DNA from: Bacillus albus
GTDB lineage: Bacteria > Bacillota > Bacilli > Bacillales > Bacillaceae_G
Direction of reading: 5' to 3'
DNA: 64,000 nucleotides
Assembly (NCBI RefSeq): GCF_001884185.1
Contig: NZ_MAOE01000067.1
Span: 1-64,000, forward strand
Shown: positions 34,442-43,470 of the stretch, in pieces
Numbering within the stretch: the first letter of the stretch is position 1
Layout: each line of letters begins with the position of its first letter
Program-made: the position numbers and the translations under genes
Notes under the pieces: generated by a model
Database searches by the model: none
What the model saw: the letters and a program-made list of their open reading frames with translations, nothing else
What the model was told of the DNA's origin: nothing

Positions 34442-34510
34442 ATGCTAGATAAATATATAGGGAATGGAGGTATTTGGAAAATGGCGGCGAATGTAAAGGT
34501 ACTTCATTAA
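34442..34510 (+). CDS. 22-aa frame, possible gene stub
   Basis: ATG 34442 directly follows the KAS III stop and reads MLDKYIGNGGIWKMAANVK to TAA at 34508. Its start position fits an operon gene, but it ends after 22 residues with AT-rich DNA up to the next ribosome site. It may be what is left of a deleted gene, or a chance frame. Confidence 0.3.
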   Translation: MLDKYIGNGGIWKMAANVKVLH

Positions 34511-34619
34511 ATTTTTTTAACAGATTTGTTTGTATGATTCAGAGGAAAAGTCATAATTACGGGTGGATAACTTTGGCGTGTTTGACTCTATCAGAAAGAA
34601 AAGTATGGGGAGGATCACA

Positions 34620-35837
34620 ATGTCGATGAAAAAACGTAAATGGCTAAGAATGATGGCTACTGGTTGTGTTTTAGGTTCGTTATTAATAACGACAGCTTGT
34701 GCAGGAAAGAAAACAAGTACAGAGGATGAAAAGACGATTAAGGTAGGAGTTCTTGCTTCATTAACAGGTCCATTAGAATCATATGGAAAACAAACAGTGA
34801 ACGGATTTGAATTAGGGTTAGACTATGCCACGGGCGGCACTGGGAAAGTGGAAGGGAAGAAGATTAAGTTTGTTGTAGAAGATACGGAAACGAGAGCAGA
34901 GGTAGCGGTTAAAAAAGCTACGAAGTTATTAGAAGAAGAGAAAGTCGATTTTTTAGTCGGATCGTCTAGTTCAAGTGATACATTAGCAGTTTTACCATTA
35001 GCTGAAGAATATGAAAAAATAATGGTCGTAGAACCGGCAGTTGCTGATAGTATTACCGGAAAGAATTGGAATAAGTATGTTTTTAGAACAGGAAGAAGCT
35101 CTTCGCAAGATGCGATTGCAGGAGCAGCTGCAATTGCAAAAAAAGATGTAAAGATTGCGACGTTTGCCCCGGATAATGCATTTGGCCGTGAAGGAATTGC
35201 GGCATTTAAAGCTGGAGCGAAGAAATTAGAGGCAAATATTGTAAACGAGCAATACGCAGATACAAATTCGACTGACTTCACTGCAAATATTCAAAATATC
35301 ATTAGCTCAAAACCAGATTATTTATTTATCGTTTGGGCAGGGGCAAACTCACCTTGGAAACAGTTAAAAGATATGAATGTGGAAGCGCAAGGTATTAAAA
35401 TTTCTACCGGTGCACCAGATATACCGGCATTAAAAACGATGGATGCGTTAGTAGGAATGCAAGGTTTTTCTGTTTATTATCATACACTCCCGAAAAATAA
35501 GGTGAATGATTGGTTAGTGGAAGAACATAAAAAACGATTTAATGGTGCGGTGCCAGATTTATTTACAGCAGGAGGAATGTCAGCGGCAATTTCAATTGTA
35601 GAAGCTTTAAAGAAAACAAAAGGTGATACAGATGTAGATACATTAATTAAGAAAATGGAAGGAATGGAATTTGATACACCGAAAGGAAAGATGAAGTTTA
35701 GAGAAAAGGATCATCAAGCGATGCAGACATTGTATTCTATCACATTGAAAAAGCAAGATGGTGTAGACTATCCGGTGCCAGTATTAGAGCGTGAATTAAC
35801 GATGAAAGAGACAGAACCACCAGTTCAAAATAAATAG
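34620..35837 (+). CDS. Substrate-binding lipoprotein of a Liv-type ABC importer
   Basis: A 405-aa exported lipoprotein with lipobox LITTACAGKK. The type 1 binding fold opens IKVGVLASLTGPLESYG, and VGSSSSSDTLAVLPLAEE is the usual ligand-loop region, as in the Peripla_BP_6 family for branched-chain amino acids, amides and urea. ATG 34620 has GGGGAGG six bases upstream. It is followed by a hairpin and four transporter genes. The Ser-rich pocket does not clearly match LivK, so the ligand is open; aromatic or acyl compounds are possible given the neighbours. Confidence 0.85.
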   Translation: MSMKKRKWLRMMATGCVLGSLLITTACAGKKTSTEDEKTIKVGVLASLTGPLESYGKQTVNGFELGLDYATGGTGKVEGKKIKFVVEDTETRAEVAVKKATKLLEEEKVDFLVGSSSSSDTLAVLPLAEEYEKIMVVEPAVADSITGKNWNKYVFRTGRSSSQDAIAGAAAIAKKDVKIATFAPDNAFGREGIAAFKAGAKKLEANIVNEQYADTNSTDFTANIQNIISSKPDYLFIVWAGANSPWKQLKDMNVEAQGIKISTGAPDIPALKTMDALVGMQGFSVYYHTLPKNKVNDWLVEEHKKRFNGAVPDLFTAGGMSAAISIVEALKKTKGDTDVDTLIKKMEGMEFDTPKGKMKFREKDHQAMQTLYSITLKKQDGVDYPVPVLERELTMKETEPPVQNK

Positions 35838-35858
35838 ACTGAATTTTCTGTTGTTTTT

Positions 35859-35886
35859 GTATAAAGAGGCGAAACCCTCTTTATAC
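35859..35886 (+). promoter_or_regulatory. Hairpin between binding-protein and ATPase genes
   Basis: GTATAAAGAGG pairs perfectly with CCTCTTTATAC around a 6-base loop without a following T-run. Such hairpins after a binding-protein gene often stabilise its mRNA and limit read-through, giving more binding protein than transporter. Confidence 0.6.
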
Positions 35887-35926
35887 GTATTTCTTTCATA
35901 CTTAAAGCTTTAAAGGGAGGGATTTC

Positions 35927-36700
35927 GTGACACATTTGCTTGAAACGAAAAATCTAAGCGTATCTTTTGGTGAACATCATGTTATTAAGGATGTGAATGT
36001 AACAGTACAAAAAGGGAAGCTCATTTCCATTATTGGACCAAACGGTGCAGGAAAGACAACGTTATTTAATTTACTAAGTGGGCAAATTTCTCCAACAAAG
36101 GGTGAAGTATATTTTAAAGGACAAGAGATTACAAAGTTATCAATTGCGGATCGAACTCGATTAGGAATTGGTCGTTCTTTTCAACTTACAAATATATTCC
36201 CAGAGTTAACGGTACTTGAAAATGTTCGATTAAGTGTTCAATCATTCGTGCAAGATTACTATAGTTTTTTTCCGAGTTCAGCAAAATTTAAGCAACAAGT
36301 TGGAGAGGCGAGACGTTTCTTAAAAACAGTATTACTTCAGGAGAAAGAACATGTATTAGCGAAAGATTTAGCACATGGGGAAAAACGAAAATTAGAGCTT
36401 GCGATGTTATTAGCTTTAAAAACAGATGTGTTGCTACTTGATGAGCCAACGGCAGGTATATCAGTTGAAGAGGTACCGGCTATTTTGCAAGTGATTGAAA
36501 ATATAAAAAAACATCCAGAGAGTACAATTGTACTGATTGAACACAAAATGGATATGGTACTAGGTTTGTCAGACCATCTTATCGTTTTATTTCATGGAGA
36601 GCTATTGGCTGAAGGTTTGCCTGAAGAAATAATGAAAGATGAGCGTGTACAAAGTGCTTATTTAGGGGGATTATATAGTGGCACTATTACAAGTGAATAA
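35927..36700 (+). CDS. livG: Liv-type ABC transporter ATPase (LivG-like)
   Basis: A 257-aa cytoplasmic ATPase. Walker A is GPNGAGKTT, the signature region AHGEKRKLELAMLL and Walker B VLLLDEPTAG. The C-terminal ALLYSG-type end and long insert match LivG. GTG 35927 has AAAGGGAGG six bases upstream. It overlaps the LivF gene by 23 bases. Confidence 0.9.
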   Translation: MTHLLETKNLSVSFGEHHVIKDVNVTVQKGKLISIIGPNGAGKTTLFNLLSGQISPTKGEVYFKGQEITKLSIADRTRLGIGRSFQLTNIFPELTVLENVRLSVQSFVQDYYSFFPSSAKFKQQVGEARRFLKTVLLQEKEHVLAKDLAHGEKRKLELAMLLALKTDVLLLDEPTAGISVEEVPAILQVIENIKKHPESTIVLIEHKMDMVLGLSDHLIVLFHGELLAEGLPEEIMKDERVQSAYLGGLYSGTITSE

Positions 36701-37379
36701 TATAGAGACGTATTTAGATCAGTTTCATATTTTACAAGGGGTATCTTTTGCTGTTGAGAAAGGGACGATTACTGTATTGTTTGGGAGAAATGGTGCAGGA
36801 AAGACTACGACATTACGTTCGGTTATGGGATTTCACCATATCGCACATGGCGAAATTTATTATGATCATACACAAGTAAATGGACTATCTACACATTTAA
36901 TTTCTAGAAAAGGAATAGGATATGTACCAGAAAATCAAGGTATTTTTCACGATCTGACAGTAGAAGAAACATTCGCTCTTGCTAGAGGGAAGGGAGAAGA
37001 AGCGGAAGAGAAAGTCGAATGGATGCTTGAATTATTTCCGGATCTAAAGCAGTTTTGGCACAAAAAAAGTGGGCTCTTAAGTGGAGGACAAAAGCAAATG
37101 CTAGCAATTTCAAGAGCATTTATTAATAGTGATGGTTTATTACTTATTGATGAACCGAGTAAAGGCTTGTCCCCTATTATGATAGAAAAGTTAATGATAG
37201 CCATTTTGAAAATGAAGGAGAAAACAACAGTTTTACTCGTTGAACAAAACTTTATGATGGCTAGCCAAATTGGTGATTACTTTTATATTATGGATAACGG
37301 AAAAATTGTTCATAACGGTTTTATGCATGAATTAAAAGAGGATAAGGAAATGTGTCATAAATATTTAGGAATCTCTTAA
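36678..37379 (+). CDS. livF: Liv-type ABC transporter ATPase (LivF-like)
   Basis: A 233-aa ATPase. Walker A is GRNGAGKTT, the signature LSGGQKQMLAISRAF and Walker B LLLIDEPSKGLSP. It pairs with LivG to power import. The GTG start at 36678 lies inside the end of livG with AGGGGG upstream, so translation is coupled. Confidence 0.9.
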   Translation: MALLQVNNIETYLDQFHILQGVSFAVEKGTITVLFGRNGAGKTTTLRSVMGFHHIAHGEIYYDHTQVNGLSTHLISRKGIGYVPENQGIFHDLTVEETFALARGKGEEAEEKVEWMLELFPDLKQFWHKKSGLLSGGQKQMLAISRAFINSDGLLLIDEPSKGLSPIMIEKLMIAILKMKEKTTVLLVEQNFMMASQIGDYFYIMDNGKIVHNGFMHELKEDKEMCHKYLGIS

Positions 37380-37400
37380 CATGAATCCGAGGTGAGAAGG

Positions 37401-38261
37401 ATGGATGTGTTAATTAATTTATTTGTAAATGGGATTTCAACAGGGATGCTCATTTTTTTATTAGCGTCAGGTCTTTCACTTATTTTCGGTTTAATGAGCG
37501 TTCTAAACTTTGCACATGGTGGATTATTTGCGTGGGGAGCGTTTACAGGTGTATGGCTATTTAATATGACAGGTAGTTATGTATTAGCTTTAATTGGGGC
37601 AATAGCTATGGGGATGTTCCTTGGATTCATTTTAGAAAGATTCCTTATTAGACCGGTATATGGAAATCATGTTCGCCAGCTTCTTGTGACGCTTGGAGGG
37701 ATGCTTGTACTTAGTGAATGTATTAAAGTATTTTGGGGACCTAATCCAATTGGTGCAAAATTACCGTTATGGCTACAAGGAAGTTTTACATTTGGAGGCG
37801 TTATATTAATTAAATATCGTTTATTCGTTATTTTAATTGGGATCATCATTTACATTGCTTTACTATTATTGCTCAAAAAAACAAAGATAGGTCTTATGAT
37901 ACGTGCAGGTGTAATGGATAAAGAGATGGTTCAAGCGTTAGGTATTAACGTAAAAGCGATATTTTCTTTCGTCTTTTTATTAGGAGCAGGGATGGCAGCG
38001 TTGGGAGGATTCTTATTAGCACCGTATTCAGGAGTTATTTTCGCTGAGATGGGTATGCAATATGCAATTTTAGCTTTCATAGTAGTAATCATTGGAGGGT
38101 TAGGAAGCGTACAAGGTTCAGCAATCGCTTCATTAATTGTCGGATTAGCTGGTGCTTTTACAGCGTATTTTATACCAGATTTATCACTTGCAATCAATAT
38201 GTTAATGTTACTATTTTTCTTAATCGTGAAGCCAAATGGACTTGTTGGTGAAAAGGGGTGA
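37401..38261 (+). CDS. livH: Liv-type ABC permease (LivH-like)
   Basis: A 286-aa permease with about eight helices. The family motif GLSLIFGLMSVLNFAHGGLFAWGAF opens at residue 22 and AILAFIVVIIGGLGSVQGS marks the EAA-like region. ATG 37401 has GAGGTG seven bases upstream. The order binding protein-G-F-H-M differs from the E. coli KHMGF order but is common in Gram-positive bacteria. Confidence 0.9.
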   Translation: MDVLINLFVNGISTGMLIFLLASGLSLIFGLMSVLNFAHGGLFAWGAFTGVWLFNMTGSYVLALIGAIAMGMFLGFILERFLIRPVYGNHVRQLLVTLGGMLVLSECIKVFWGPNPIGAKLPLWLQGSFTFGGVILIKYRLFVILIGIIIYIALLLLLKKTKIGLMIRAGVMDKEMVQALGINVKAIFSFVFLLGAGMAALGGFLLAPYSGVIFAEMGMQYAILAFIVVIIGGLGSVQGSAIASLIVGLAGAFTAYFIPDLSLAINMLMLLFFLIVKPNGLVGEKG

Positions 38262-38262
38262 A

Positions 38263-39264
38263 ATGGTGAACAGCACATCAAATCGAATTAAAGTATACTT
38301 CGGAGTATGTATGCTCATTTGTTTAAGTGTATTTCCATTCGTAAATGACTCACGGAGCTTGTTAATTTTGTTCACTCAAATCTTCATCTTTGCTATTTTT
38401 GCAATGAGTTTTGATGTATTGCTTGGATATACAGGAATTGTATCGTTCGGTCATTGTATGTTCTTTGGAATAGGAGCATATGGCGTAGCGCTTTTATTTG
38501 ATCGGCAAGGAGTATCTATAACGAATTTTTTAATAGGGCTAGTAGCTGCAATTATCATTTCAGCAATTGTTAGTTATATAATTGGTTTGCTTTCTTTACG
38601 GCTGAAAAGCCATTTTTATGCAATGTTAACACTTGCTATTTCACAGTTGTTTTTCGTACTTGCTGAAAAATGGCGTGGGCTTACTCACGGAGGGGATGGT
38701 TTTACATTTGGTGTACCAGACTTATTCCGTGATCGTTTTACCTTTTATTATGTAACACTTATATGTTTAATTGTTATTTTTATTCTGTTACGTCTTTTTA
38801 CTAAATCTTCTATCGGAAAAGTATTAAAGGCAATTTCACAAAATGAACAACGTGTTGAAGCATTAGGATATAAAGTTCTTCATTATAAAATTATTGCTAG
38901 TATTGTGGCAGGAGTAGTAGCTGCGATTAGTGGTGGTTTATTTGTTGTCACACTACGCTTTGTAAATACGACTGTATTTTCAATTGAAATGACATTAAAT
39001 GCATTATTGATGACGATGATTGGAGGCGTTGGAACGTTAATTGGAGCAATTGCTGGAGCAGGAATTATTGAATCACTGAAATACTATTTATCAGAATTAG
39101 CTACAGTGTATCCAATTTTTGAAAGATGGACGATTATTCTTGGGTTATTATACATTATCGTATTGCTAGTTTTCCCGAAAGGATTAGTTGGAACGGTAAA
39201 AAGTTTGAAGGATATGAAACGGAATAAGAAGGAGAAAAGTGCAAAAGTGGAGCAAAATGTGTGA
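38263..39264 (+). CDS. livM: Liv-type ABC permease (LivM-like)
   Basis: A 333-aa permease with nine to ten helices; FDVLLGYTGIVSFGHCMFFGIGAYG and LMTMIGGVGTLIGAIAGAG are LivM signatures. The C-terminus is basic (KDMKRNKKEKSAKVEQ). ATG 38263 follows the livH stop by one base, so it is translationally coupled. It ends the operon before a terminator. Confidence 0.9.
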   Translation: MVNSTSNRIKVYFGVCMLICLSVFPFVNDSRSLLILFTQIFIFAIFAMSFDVLLGYTGIVSFGHCMFFGIGAYGVALLFDRQGVSITNFLIGLVAAIIISAIVSYIIGLLSLRLKSHFYAMLTLAISQLFFVLAEKWRGLTHGGDGFTFGVPDLFRDRFTFYYVTLICLIVIFILLRLFTKSSIGKVLKAISQNEQRVEALGYKVLHYKIIASIVAGVVAAISGGLFVVTLRFVNTTVFSIEMTLNALLMTMIGGVGTLIGAIAGAGIIESLKYYLSELATVYPIFERWTIILGLLYIIVLLVFPKGLVGTVKSLKDMKRNKKEKSAKVEQNV

Positions 39265-39285
39265 AAAATCAATTGTATAGAATAT

Positions 39286-39323
39286 AAAAATCCCTCTTTT
39301 AGATTCGTAAAGGAGGGATTTTT
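39286..39323 (+). terminator. Terminator of the Liv-type operon
   Basis: AAAAATCCCTC pairs with GAGGGATTTTT, with a loop of about 12 bases and T tail. Confidence 0.85.
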
Positions 39324-39360
39324 ATTGTTGTATGTAATTAGTTAGTTTAAAGATATTATC

Positions 39361-40149
39361 CTACTCAAATAATTCATTAGGTATTTGTTTTAAAGAGTTT
39401 TGATTTGTAAAAAAATGAATAGCTAATTTCTCAATTGGAACAACTTCAACGGGCACTAAGTTATCATTTTTAATCGGTAAAAAGGCTATTCCTTTACCAT
39501 CCTGAATGAACTCTTCCATAAGCGAATAAGAATCTAATTGTTGAAGTTGACGTTGAGATAAATTATTTTCTTTTAGAAATTGTATCGTCTTATTTCTAAA
39601 AGGACACTTTTTGTCATTACTAACGAAGAAGAGTTCCTTTGAATAGTCAATGATAGGCGTTCCTTTCGCTTGTAATAAGCCTACATAAATGGAAGTAGTA
39701 AATACTTTTTTAAAAGCAGCATTGGGATCATCCTCATAAGTAATGACCATATCAACTTTTTGTTGTTGTAGTAATTTATGCAAATGACTACTATTTTCTA
39801 CATATATTTGATAATTCCTAAAATTTTCTTTAATACGCTTACTTACATAATTGGTCAAAATAGATTGTGACGTCGCTATTACATAAGAAGAACCACTCGT
39901 TTTAATTTTATCTTTCGCTTCTTCTACTAAAGTTAATATTTGATTCGTATAGTTTAATAAAATGTCACCAGAAGGTAATAAGGAAACGCCTTTGTTATCT
40001 CTATGTAGTAAAGGTGTTTCTAATTCTTGTTCTAATTTTTTTATTCGTTCAGTTACGTTTGGCTGAACATATCCTAACTCTTTAGCAGCTTTACTAATAG
40101 AACCTTCACGAGCTACAGTTTTGAATATAATAAGATCATTTATTTCCAT
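39361..40149 (-). CDS. LysR-family regulator
   Basis: A 262-aa protein. The winged helix has FKTVAREGSISKAAKELGYVQPNVTERIKKLEQEL (residues 9-43). The effector domain is about 30 residues shorter than usual. Divergent from the DUF4865 operon 120 bases away, which it probably regulates. ATG 40149 has an AGGGG site upstream. Confidence 0.88.
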   Translation of the reverse strand: MEINDLIIFKTVAREGSISKAAKELGYVQPNVTERIKKLEQELETPLLHRDNKGVSLLPSGDILLNYTNQILTLVEEAKDKIKTSGSSYVIATSQSILTNYVSKRIKENFRNYQIYVENSSHLHKLLQQQKVDMVITYEDDPNAAFKKVFTTSIYVGLLQAKGTPIIDYSKELFFVSNDKKCPFRNKTIQFLKENNLSQRQLQQLDSYSLMEEFIQDGKGIAFLPIKNDNLVPVEVVPIEKLAIHFFTNQNSLKQIPNELFE

Positions 40150-40170
40150 TTATCACAGCCCCTTATACGG

Positions 40171-40239
40171 TATCATTATAAATGATATCAAACATAATTT
40201 ATACCTATTTTACGGTATTCAATCATCGGTTTATGATTG
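40171..40239. promoter_or_regulatory. Candidate operators in the lysR/DUF4865 divergent region
   Basis: The dyad TATCAT-TATAA-ATGATA (40171-40187) and a second dyad CAATCA (40220-40225)/TGATTG (40234-40239) lie between divergent starts. A TACGGTAT word occurs twice, near 40166 and 40211. This arrangement fits a LysR regulator with two sites. Confidence 0.45.
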
Positions 40240-40269
40240 TGTATATAAGATAGAAAGTGAGTGATAAAC

Positions 40270-40818
40270 ATGATTGGAATGCAATATAAGGTCATTTTGC
40301 CAAAGGATTATGATATGGAGATCATAAAAAAAAGGGTAAAGGATAATGGATATAAAACGGATGGTTTTCAAGAACTAAATTTTAAAGCGTATTTAATTAA
40401 TGAGGCAGGTAAGGACGGGAATTTCTATAACTGTTATGCACCTTTATATGTTTGGAATGGCCATGAAGGAATGAAAAAATTTATCTTTGAAGGGTATTAT
40501 GATAATATTTTACAATCTTTTGGATGGCAACAAATAAATATAGGTGTTCCATTAGTTGTTAATTTAAGTGATGATTTTAAAAAAAGTAGATATGCTGTTG
40601 AGTATACAGGGAGTATTTCTCAAAGTAATTCACTGAGAGGGACTCAATTAAACACTATGAATGAGAATGTACAAAACATAGAAAAGAGTTTAGGAAATGT
40701 AATCATTTATAATCCAGATAAATGGGGATATAGCCAATTCAGATTTTATAATGATAAGCCTAATATGGTAACGAATAAAGATGTTACAGTATATGAGATT
40801 TTGCACATTTCACGATGA
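40270..40818 (+). CDS. DUF4865 family protein
   Basis: A 182-aa soluble protein beginning MIGMQYKVILPKDYDME. The stretches DNGYKTDGFQELNFKAYLI, FEGYYDNILQSFGWQQINIG and AVEYTGSI match DUF4865, a family of unknown function often beside LysR regulators and tautomerases. It may be a dimeric alpha-beta barrel enzyme; this is inference. ATG 40270 is used; a GTG at 40261 is possible. It starts a three-gene operon. Confidence 0.72.
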   Translation: MIGMQYKVILPKDYDMEIIKKRVKDNGYKTDGFQELNFKAYLINEAGKDGNFYNCYAPLYVWNGHEGMKKFIFEGYYDNILQSFGWQQINIGVPLVVNLSDDFKKSRYAVEYTGSISQSNSLRGTQLNTMNENVQNIEKSLGNVIIYNPDKWGYSQFRFYNDKPNMVTNKDVTVYEILHISR

Positions 40819-40859
40819 AAATTTGTTGAATGTTAAATTAAGAAAAGGAATGAAACTAT

Positions 40860-41267
40860 ATGCCTTTTGTGAACGTTTATTATCATGAAAATAAATTAAA
40901 TAAAGAAGAGGTCAAAAAGATAGGTGAATGTATTCATCTTTCATTAATTGAACATTTTAACATCCCTGAAAATGATTTTTTTCAAATGTTTTTACCTTAT
41001 CAACAAAATCACTTTTTATATAATCCATATTATTTGTTGGAAAGAGGAGAAAAGAGAACAAATAATATGATGTATGTTTCTATTACATGTGGACCGGGAA
41101 GAACGATAAAACAGAAAAGTGATCTGTATCAGTCGATATCCTCGAAGGTTTCTGAATGTTCTAGTATAAAAAGTGCAGATATTTTTATTACGCTAAATGA
41201 GACATCTGCAGAAAATTGGTCATTTGGTCAAGGAATGGCACAATTGGTAAAAGTGAAGGGGGAGTGA
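40860..41267 (+). CDS. Tautomerase-family protein
   Basis: A 135-aa protein of two 4-oxalocrotonate-tautomerase-like units. Processing of MPFVNVYYHE exposes Pro-1, the catalytic base. ISSKVSECSSIKSADIFITLNETSAENWSFG matches the second unit of tautomerase_2-type proteins. The substrate is unknown. It lies 41 bases after the DUF4865 gene and four bases before the CMD gene. Confidence 0.78.
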   Translation: MPFVNVYYHENKLNKEEVKKIGECIHLSLIEHFNIPENDFFQMFLPYQQNHFLYNPYYLLERGEKRTNNMMYVSITCGPGRTIKQKSDLYQSISSKVSECSSIKSADIFITLNETSAENWSFGQGMAQLVKVKGE

Positions 41268-41271
41268 AACG

Positions 41272-41592
41272 ATGAATGAATCCATTGAATATTGTATTCA
41301 AGAGAAAATGAGAGAAAAGGCACCTGCATTTGCTCATTATAGTGAAGAGATATTGTTCGAGGAAGTGTGGCGGGATGACACTTTAACATTAAGAGAAAGA
41401 AGTTTATGTACAGTTTCGATATTAATCAGTCTTGGTAATACAGAACAATTACCATTTCATTTGCAGTTGGCCAAACAAAATGGAATTGCAGAACATGAAA
41501 TGATTGCATTAATAACACATATGGCTTTTTATGTTGGCTGGCCAAAAGCGGTAGCAGTTTTAAATATAGTAATGAATGAAATGGAAAGTTAA
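41272..41592 (+). CDS. Carboxymuconolactone decarboxylase-family protein
   Basis: A 106-aa all-helical protein with the CMD core LTLRERSLCTVSILISLGN and HLQLAKQNGIAEHEMIALI, then MAFYVGWPKAVAVL. The AhpD CxxC pair is absent (only one Cys, SLCTV), so it is CMD/YurZ-like rather than a peroxidase partner. RBS GGGGGAG precedes ATG 41272. Tautomerase plus CMD suggests a small ring- or keto-acid pathway. Confidence 0.8.
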   Translation: MNESIEYCIQEKMREKAPAFAHYSEEILFEEVWRDDTLTLRERSLCTVSILISLGNTEQLPFHLQLAKQNGIAEHEMIALITHMAFYVGWPKAVAVLNIVMNEMES

Positions 41593-41593
41593 G

Positions 41594-41645
41594 AATAACG
41601 ATAAGAAAGAATTCATTTAAATATGAATTCTTTCTTATCGTTATT
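41594..41645. terminator. Long perfect terminator
   Basis: A 23-bp perfect stem with arms 41594-41616 and 41623-41645, and a TTAAAT loop. It closes the DUF4865 operon. Confidence 0.85.
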
Positions 41646-41683
41646 TATGCAATACTCTAATGAGATATTTTTCACTTTTTCTC

Positions 41684-41716
41684 TTGCTTTTTTATCACTT
41701 GCGTAGTAAAGTGATA
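41684..41716 (+). promoter_or_regulatory. marR promoter with operator
   Basis: TTGCTT (41684-41689), a 17-base spacer and TAAAGT (41707-41712) form the promoter. The perfect dyad TATCACTT (41693-41700)/AAGTGATA (41709-41716) covers spacer and -10, typical of MarR autorepression. Confidence 0.65.
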
Positions 41717-41745
41717 GTAAGATTCACGATAGGAAGTGACCAAAC

Positions 41746-42189
41746 ATGCGTGATAATACGATAGGATCATTAATATGGTTACGTTTAATACGATTTACGA
41801 ACCAAAGTAATCAGATGTCAAATGAGTTTTTAAAACGTTTTGATTTAACGACTGCTCAATTTGATGTGCTTTTACAAATACGTACGTATCAACCACTAAC
41901 GCAAATGGAGTTAGCTGAAAAGGTAACTGTTACACAAGGTGGTATTTCTCGAATGTTAACTCGTCTTGAAAAAGAAGGATATATAGTACGAAAACAAGAT
42001 TGGAAAACGAAAACAATTAGTCTTACAGAGCAAGGAGAAGCAGCTTTAGAAAAAGCATTGCCAGAGCAGCTTGCATTTCAATCTTCGTTTTTTGATGATG
42101 TATTAAATGAAGAAGAGCAGAAAATATTATACGAGCTAATGACGAAAGTGCATAAGCACAGTGAAAAAAAAGAATTACCGCAAGAGTAA
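41746..42189 (+). CDS. MarR-family regulator
   Basis: A 147-aa winged-helix protein. [46 protein letters not shown] spans residues 34-79 and the wing is [15 protein letters not shown]. No Cys is present, so thiol sensing is unlikely; a ligand probably releases it. It lies 83 bases before the LLM oxidoreductase gene, and the operator is upstream of its own start. Confidence 0.9.
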   Translation: MRDNTIGSLIWLRLIRFTNQSNQMSNEFLKRFDLTTAQFDVLLQIRTYQPLTQMELAEKVTVTQGGISRMLTRLEKEGYIVRKQDWKTKTISLTEQGEAALEKALPEQLAFQSSFFDDVLNEEEQKILYELMTKVHKHSEKKELPQE

Positions 42190-42272
42190 TTTTTTTTACA
42201 ACATCAATTAACTAATCAAGTGATGGTTAGTTGAATAAAATTAATACGACTTAATTAAAGGAGAGAGCAACT

Positions 42273-43328
42273 ATGGAAAAATACCGTATGGATACAAGTA
42301 AAGGAATGGAGTTTGGATTATATTCAATTGGAGATCATGTTTTAAATCCACATAACGGAGAGAAGATTAGTGCGGGACAAAGAATTCATGAATTAATTGA
42401 AACAGCTAAGTTAGCAGATGAAGCTGGACTTGATGTATTTGCTGTCGGTGAAAGTCATCAAACGCATTTTACAACGCAAGCTCATACAGTTATTTTAGGG
42501 GCTATTGCACAAGCTACGAAAAATATAAAAATTGCAAGTTCAGCAACGATAATAAGTACATCTGATCCGGTACGAGTATATGAGGATTTTGCTACAATTG
42601 ACTTGATTTCTAATGGACGTGCAGAAATCGTGGCTGGTCGTGGATCTCGTATTGGGGGATATAGTTTACTTGGTTATGACGTGAATGATTATGAAGAATT
42701 ATTTGAAGAGAAGATGGAACTTTTATTGAAAATTAATAAAGAGGAACATGTAACTTGGAACGGACAGTTCAGAGCACCGCTTGCACATGCATCGGTTATT
42801 CCAAGAGCAAAAAATAATAACTTACCAATTTGGCGTGCAGTTGGTGGCCCACCAGCTAGTGCGATTAAAGCAGGACGTGCGGGTGTGCCAATGATGATAA
42901 CAACACTAGGTGGTCCAGCTATTAACTTTAAAGGATCAGTAGATGCTTATCGTGAGGCTGCTGAGCAAAGTGGATTTAATCCAGCAAGCTTACCAGTTGC
43001 AACGACGAGTTTATTTTATACAGCAAAAAATTCACAAGATGCATTTAATGAATACTATCCTCATATTAATGCTGGTATGCTTACACTACGCGGTGGTGGA
43101 TATCCAAAACAACAATTTACAAATGCAGTAGATTATCGTGATGCATTAATGGTTGGTAGCCCGCAACAAATTATTGAAAAAATGCTTTATCAATATGAAT
43201 TGTTTGGACAACAACGTTTTATGGCACAAATTGATTTTGGTGGTGTACCACTTAATAAAATTGAGAAAAATATCGAACTAATTGCTACTGAGATTTTACC
43301 GGCTATTAGAAAACATACAGCAAAATAA
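42273..43328 (+). CDS. LLM-class flavin-dependent oxidoreductase
   Basis: A 351-aa bacterial-luciferase-like TIM barrel. ADEAGLDVFAVGESHQTHF, NIKIASSATIISTSDPVRVYEDFATID and ISNGRAEIVAGRGSRIGGY are typical FMNH2-dependent monooxygenase motifs. The substrate is unknown. AGGAGAG precedes ATG 42273. Control by the upstream MarR is likely; a loose AACTAA/TTAGTT dyad lies in the gap. Confidence 0.88.
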   Translation: MEKYRMDTSKGMEFGLYSIGDHVLNPHNGEKISAGQRIHELIETAKLADEAGLDVFAVGESHQTHFTTQAHTVILGAIAQATKNIKIASSATIISTSDPVRVYEDFATIDLISNGRAEIVAGRGSRIGGYSLLGYDVNDYEELFEEKMELLLKINKEEHVTWNGQFRAPLAHASVIPRAKNNNLPIWRAVGGPPASAIKAGRAGVPMMITTLGGPAINFKGSVDAYREAAEQSGFNPASLPVATTSLFYTAKNSQDAFNEYYPHINAGMLTLRGGGYPKQQFTNAVDYRDALMVGSPQQIIEKMLYQYELFGQQRFMAQIDFGGVPLNKIEKNIELIATEILPAIRKHTAK

Positions 43329-43331
43329 TTT

Positions 43332-43370
43332 AAAAAATACCGAGAGTCTAATCGATTCTCGGTATTTTTT
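43332..43370 (+). terminator. Terminator of the LLM oxidoreductase gene
   Basis: A perfect 14-bp stem AAAAAATACCGAGA/TCTCGGTATTTTTT with an 11-base loop. Confidence 0.9.
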
Positions 43371-43470
43371 ATGTATGAATTTAGTTTGAAAAAATGACAA
43401 TAAAATGAATTTTTAGTCTAGAAAGTGGGAGTGGATTTTCTATTTTTGAATAACATTATTTTGTGTTTGA

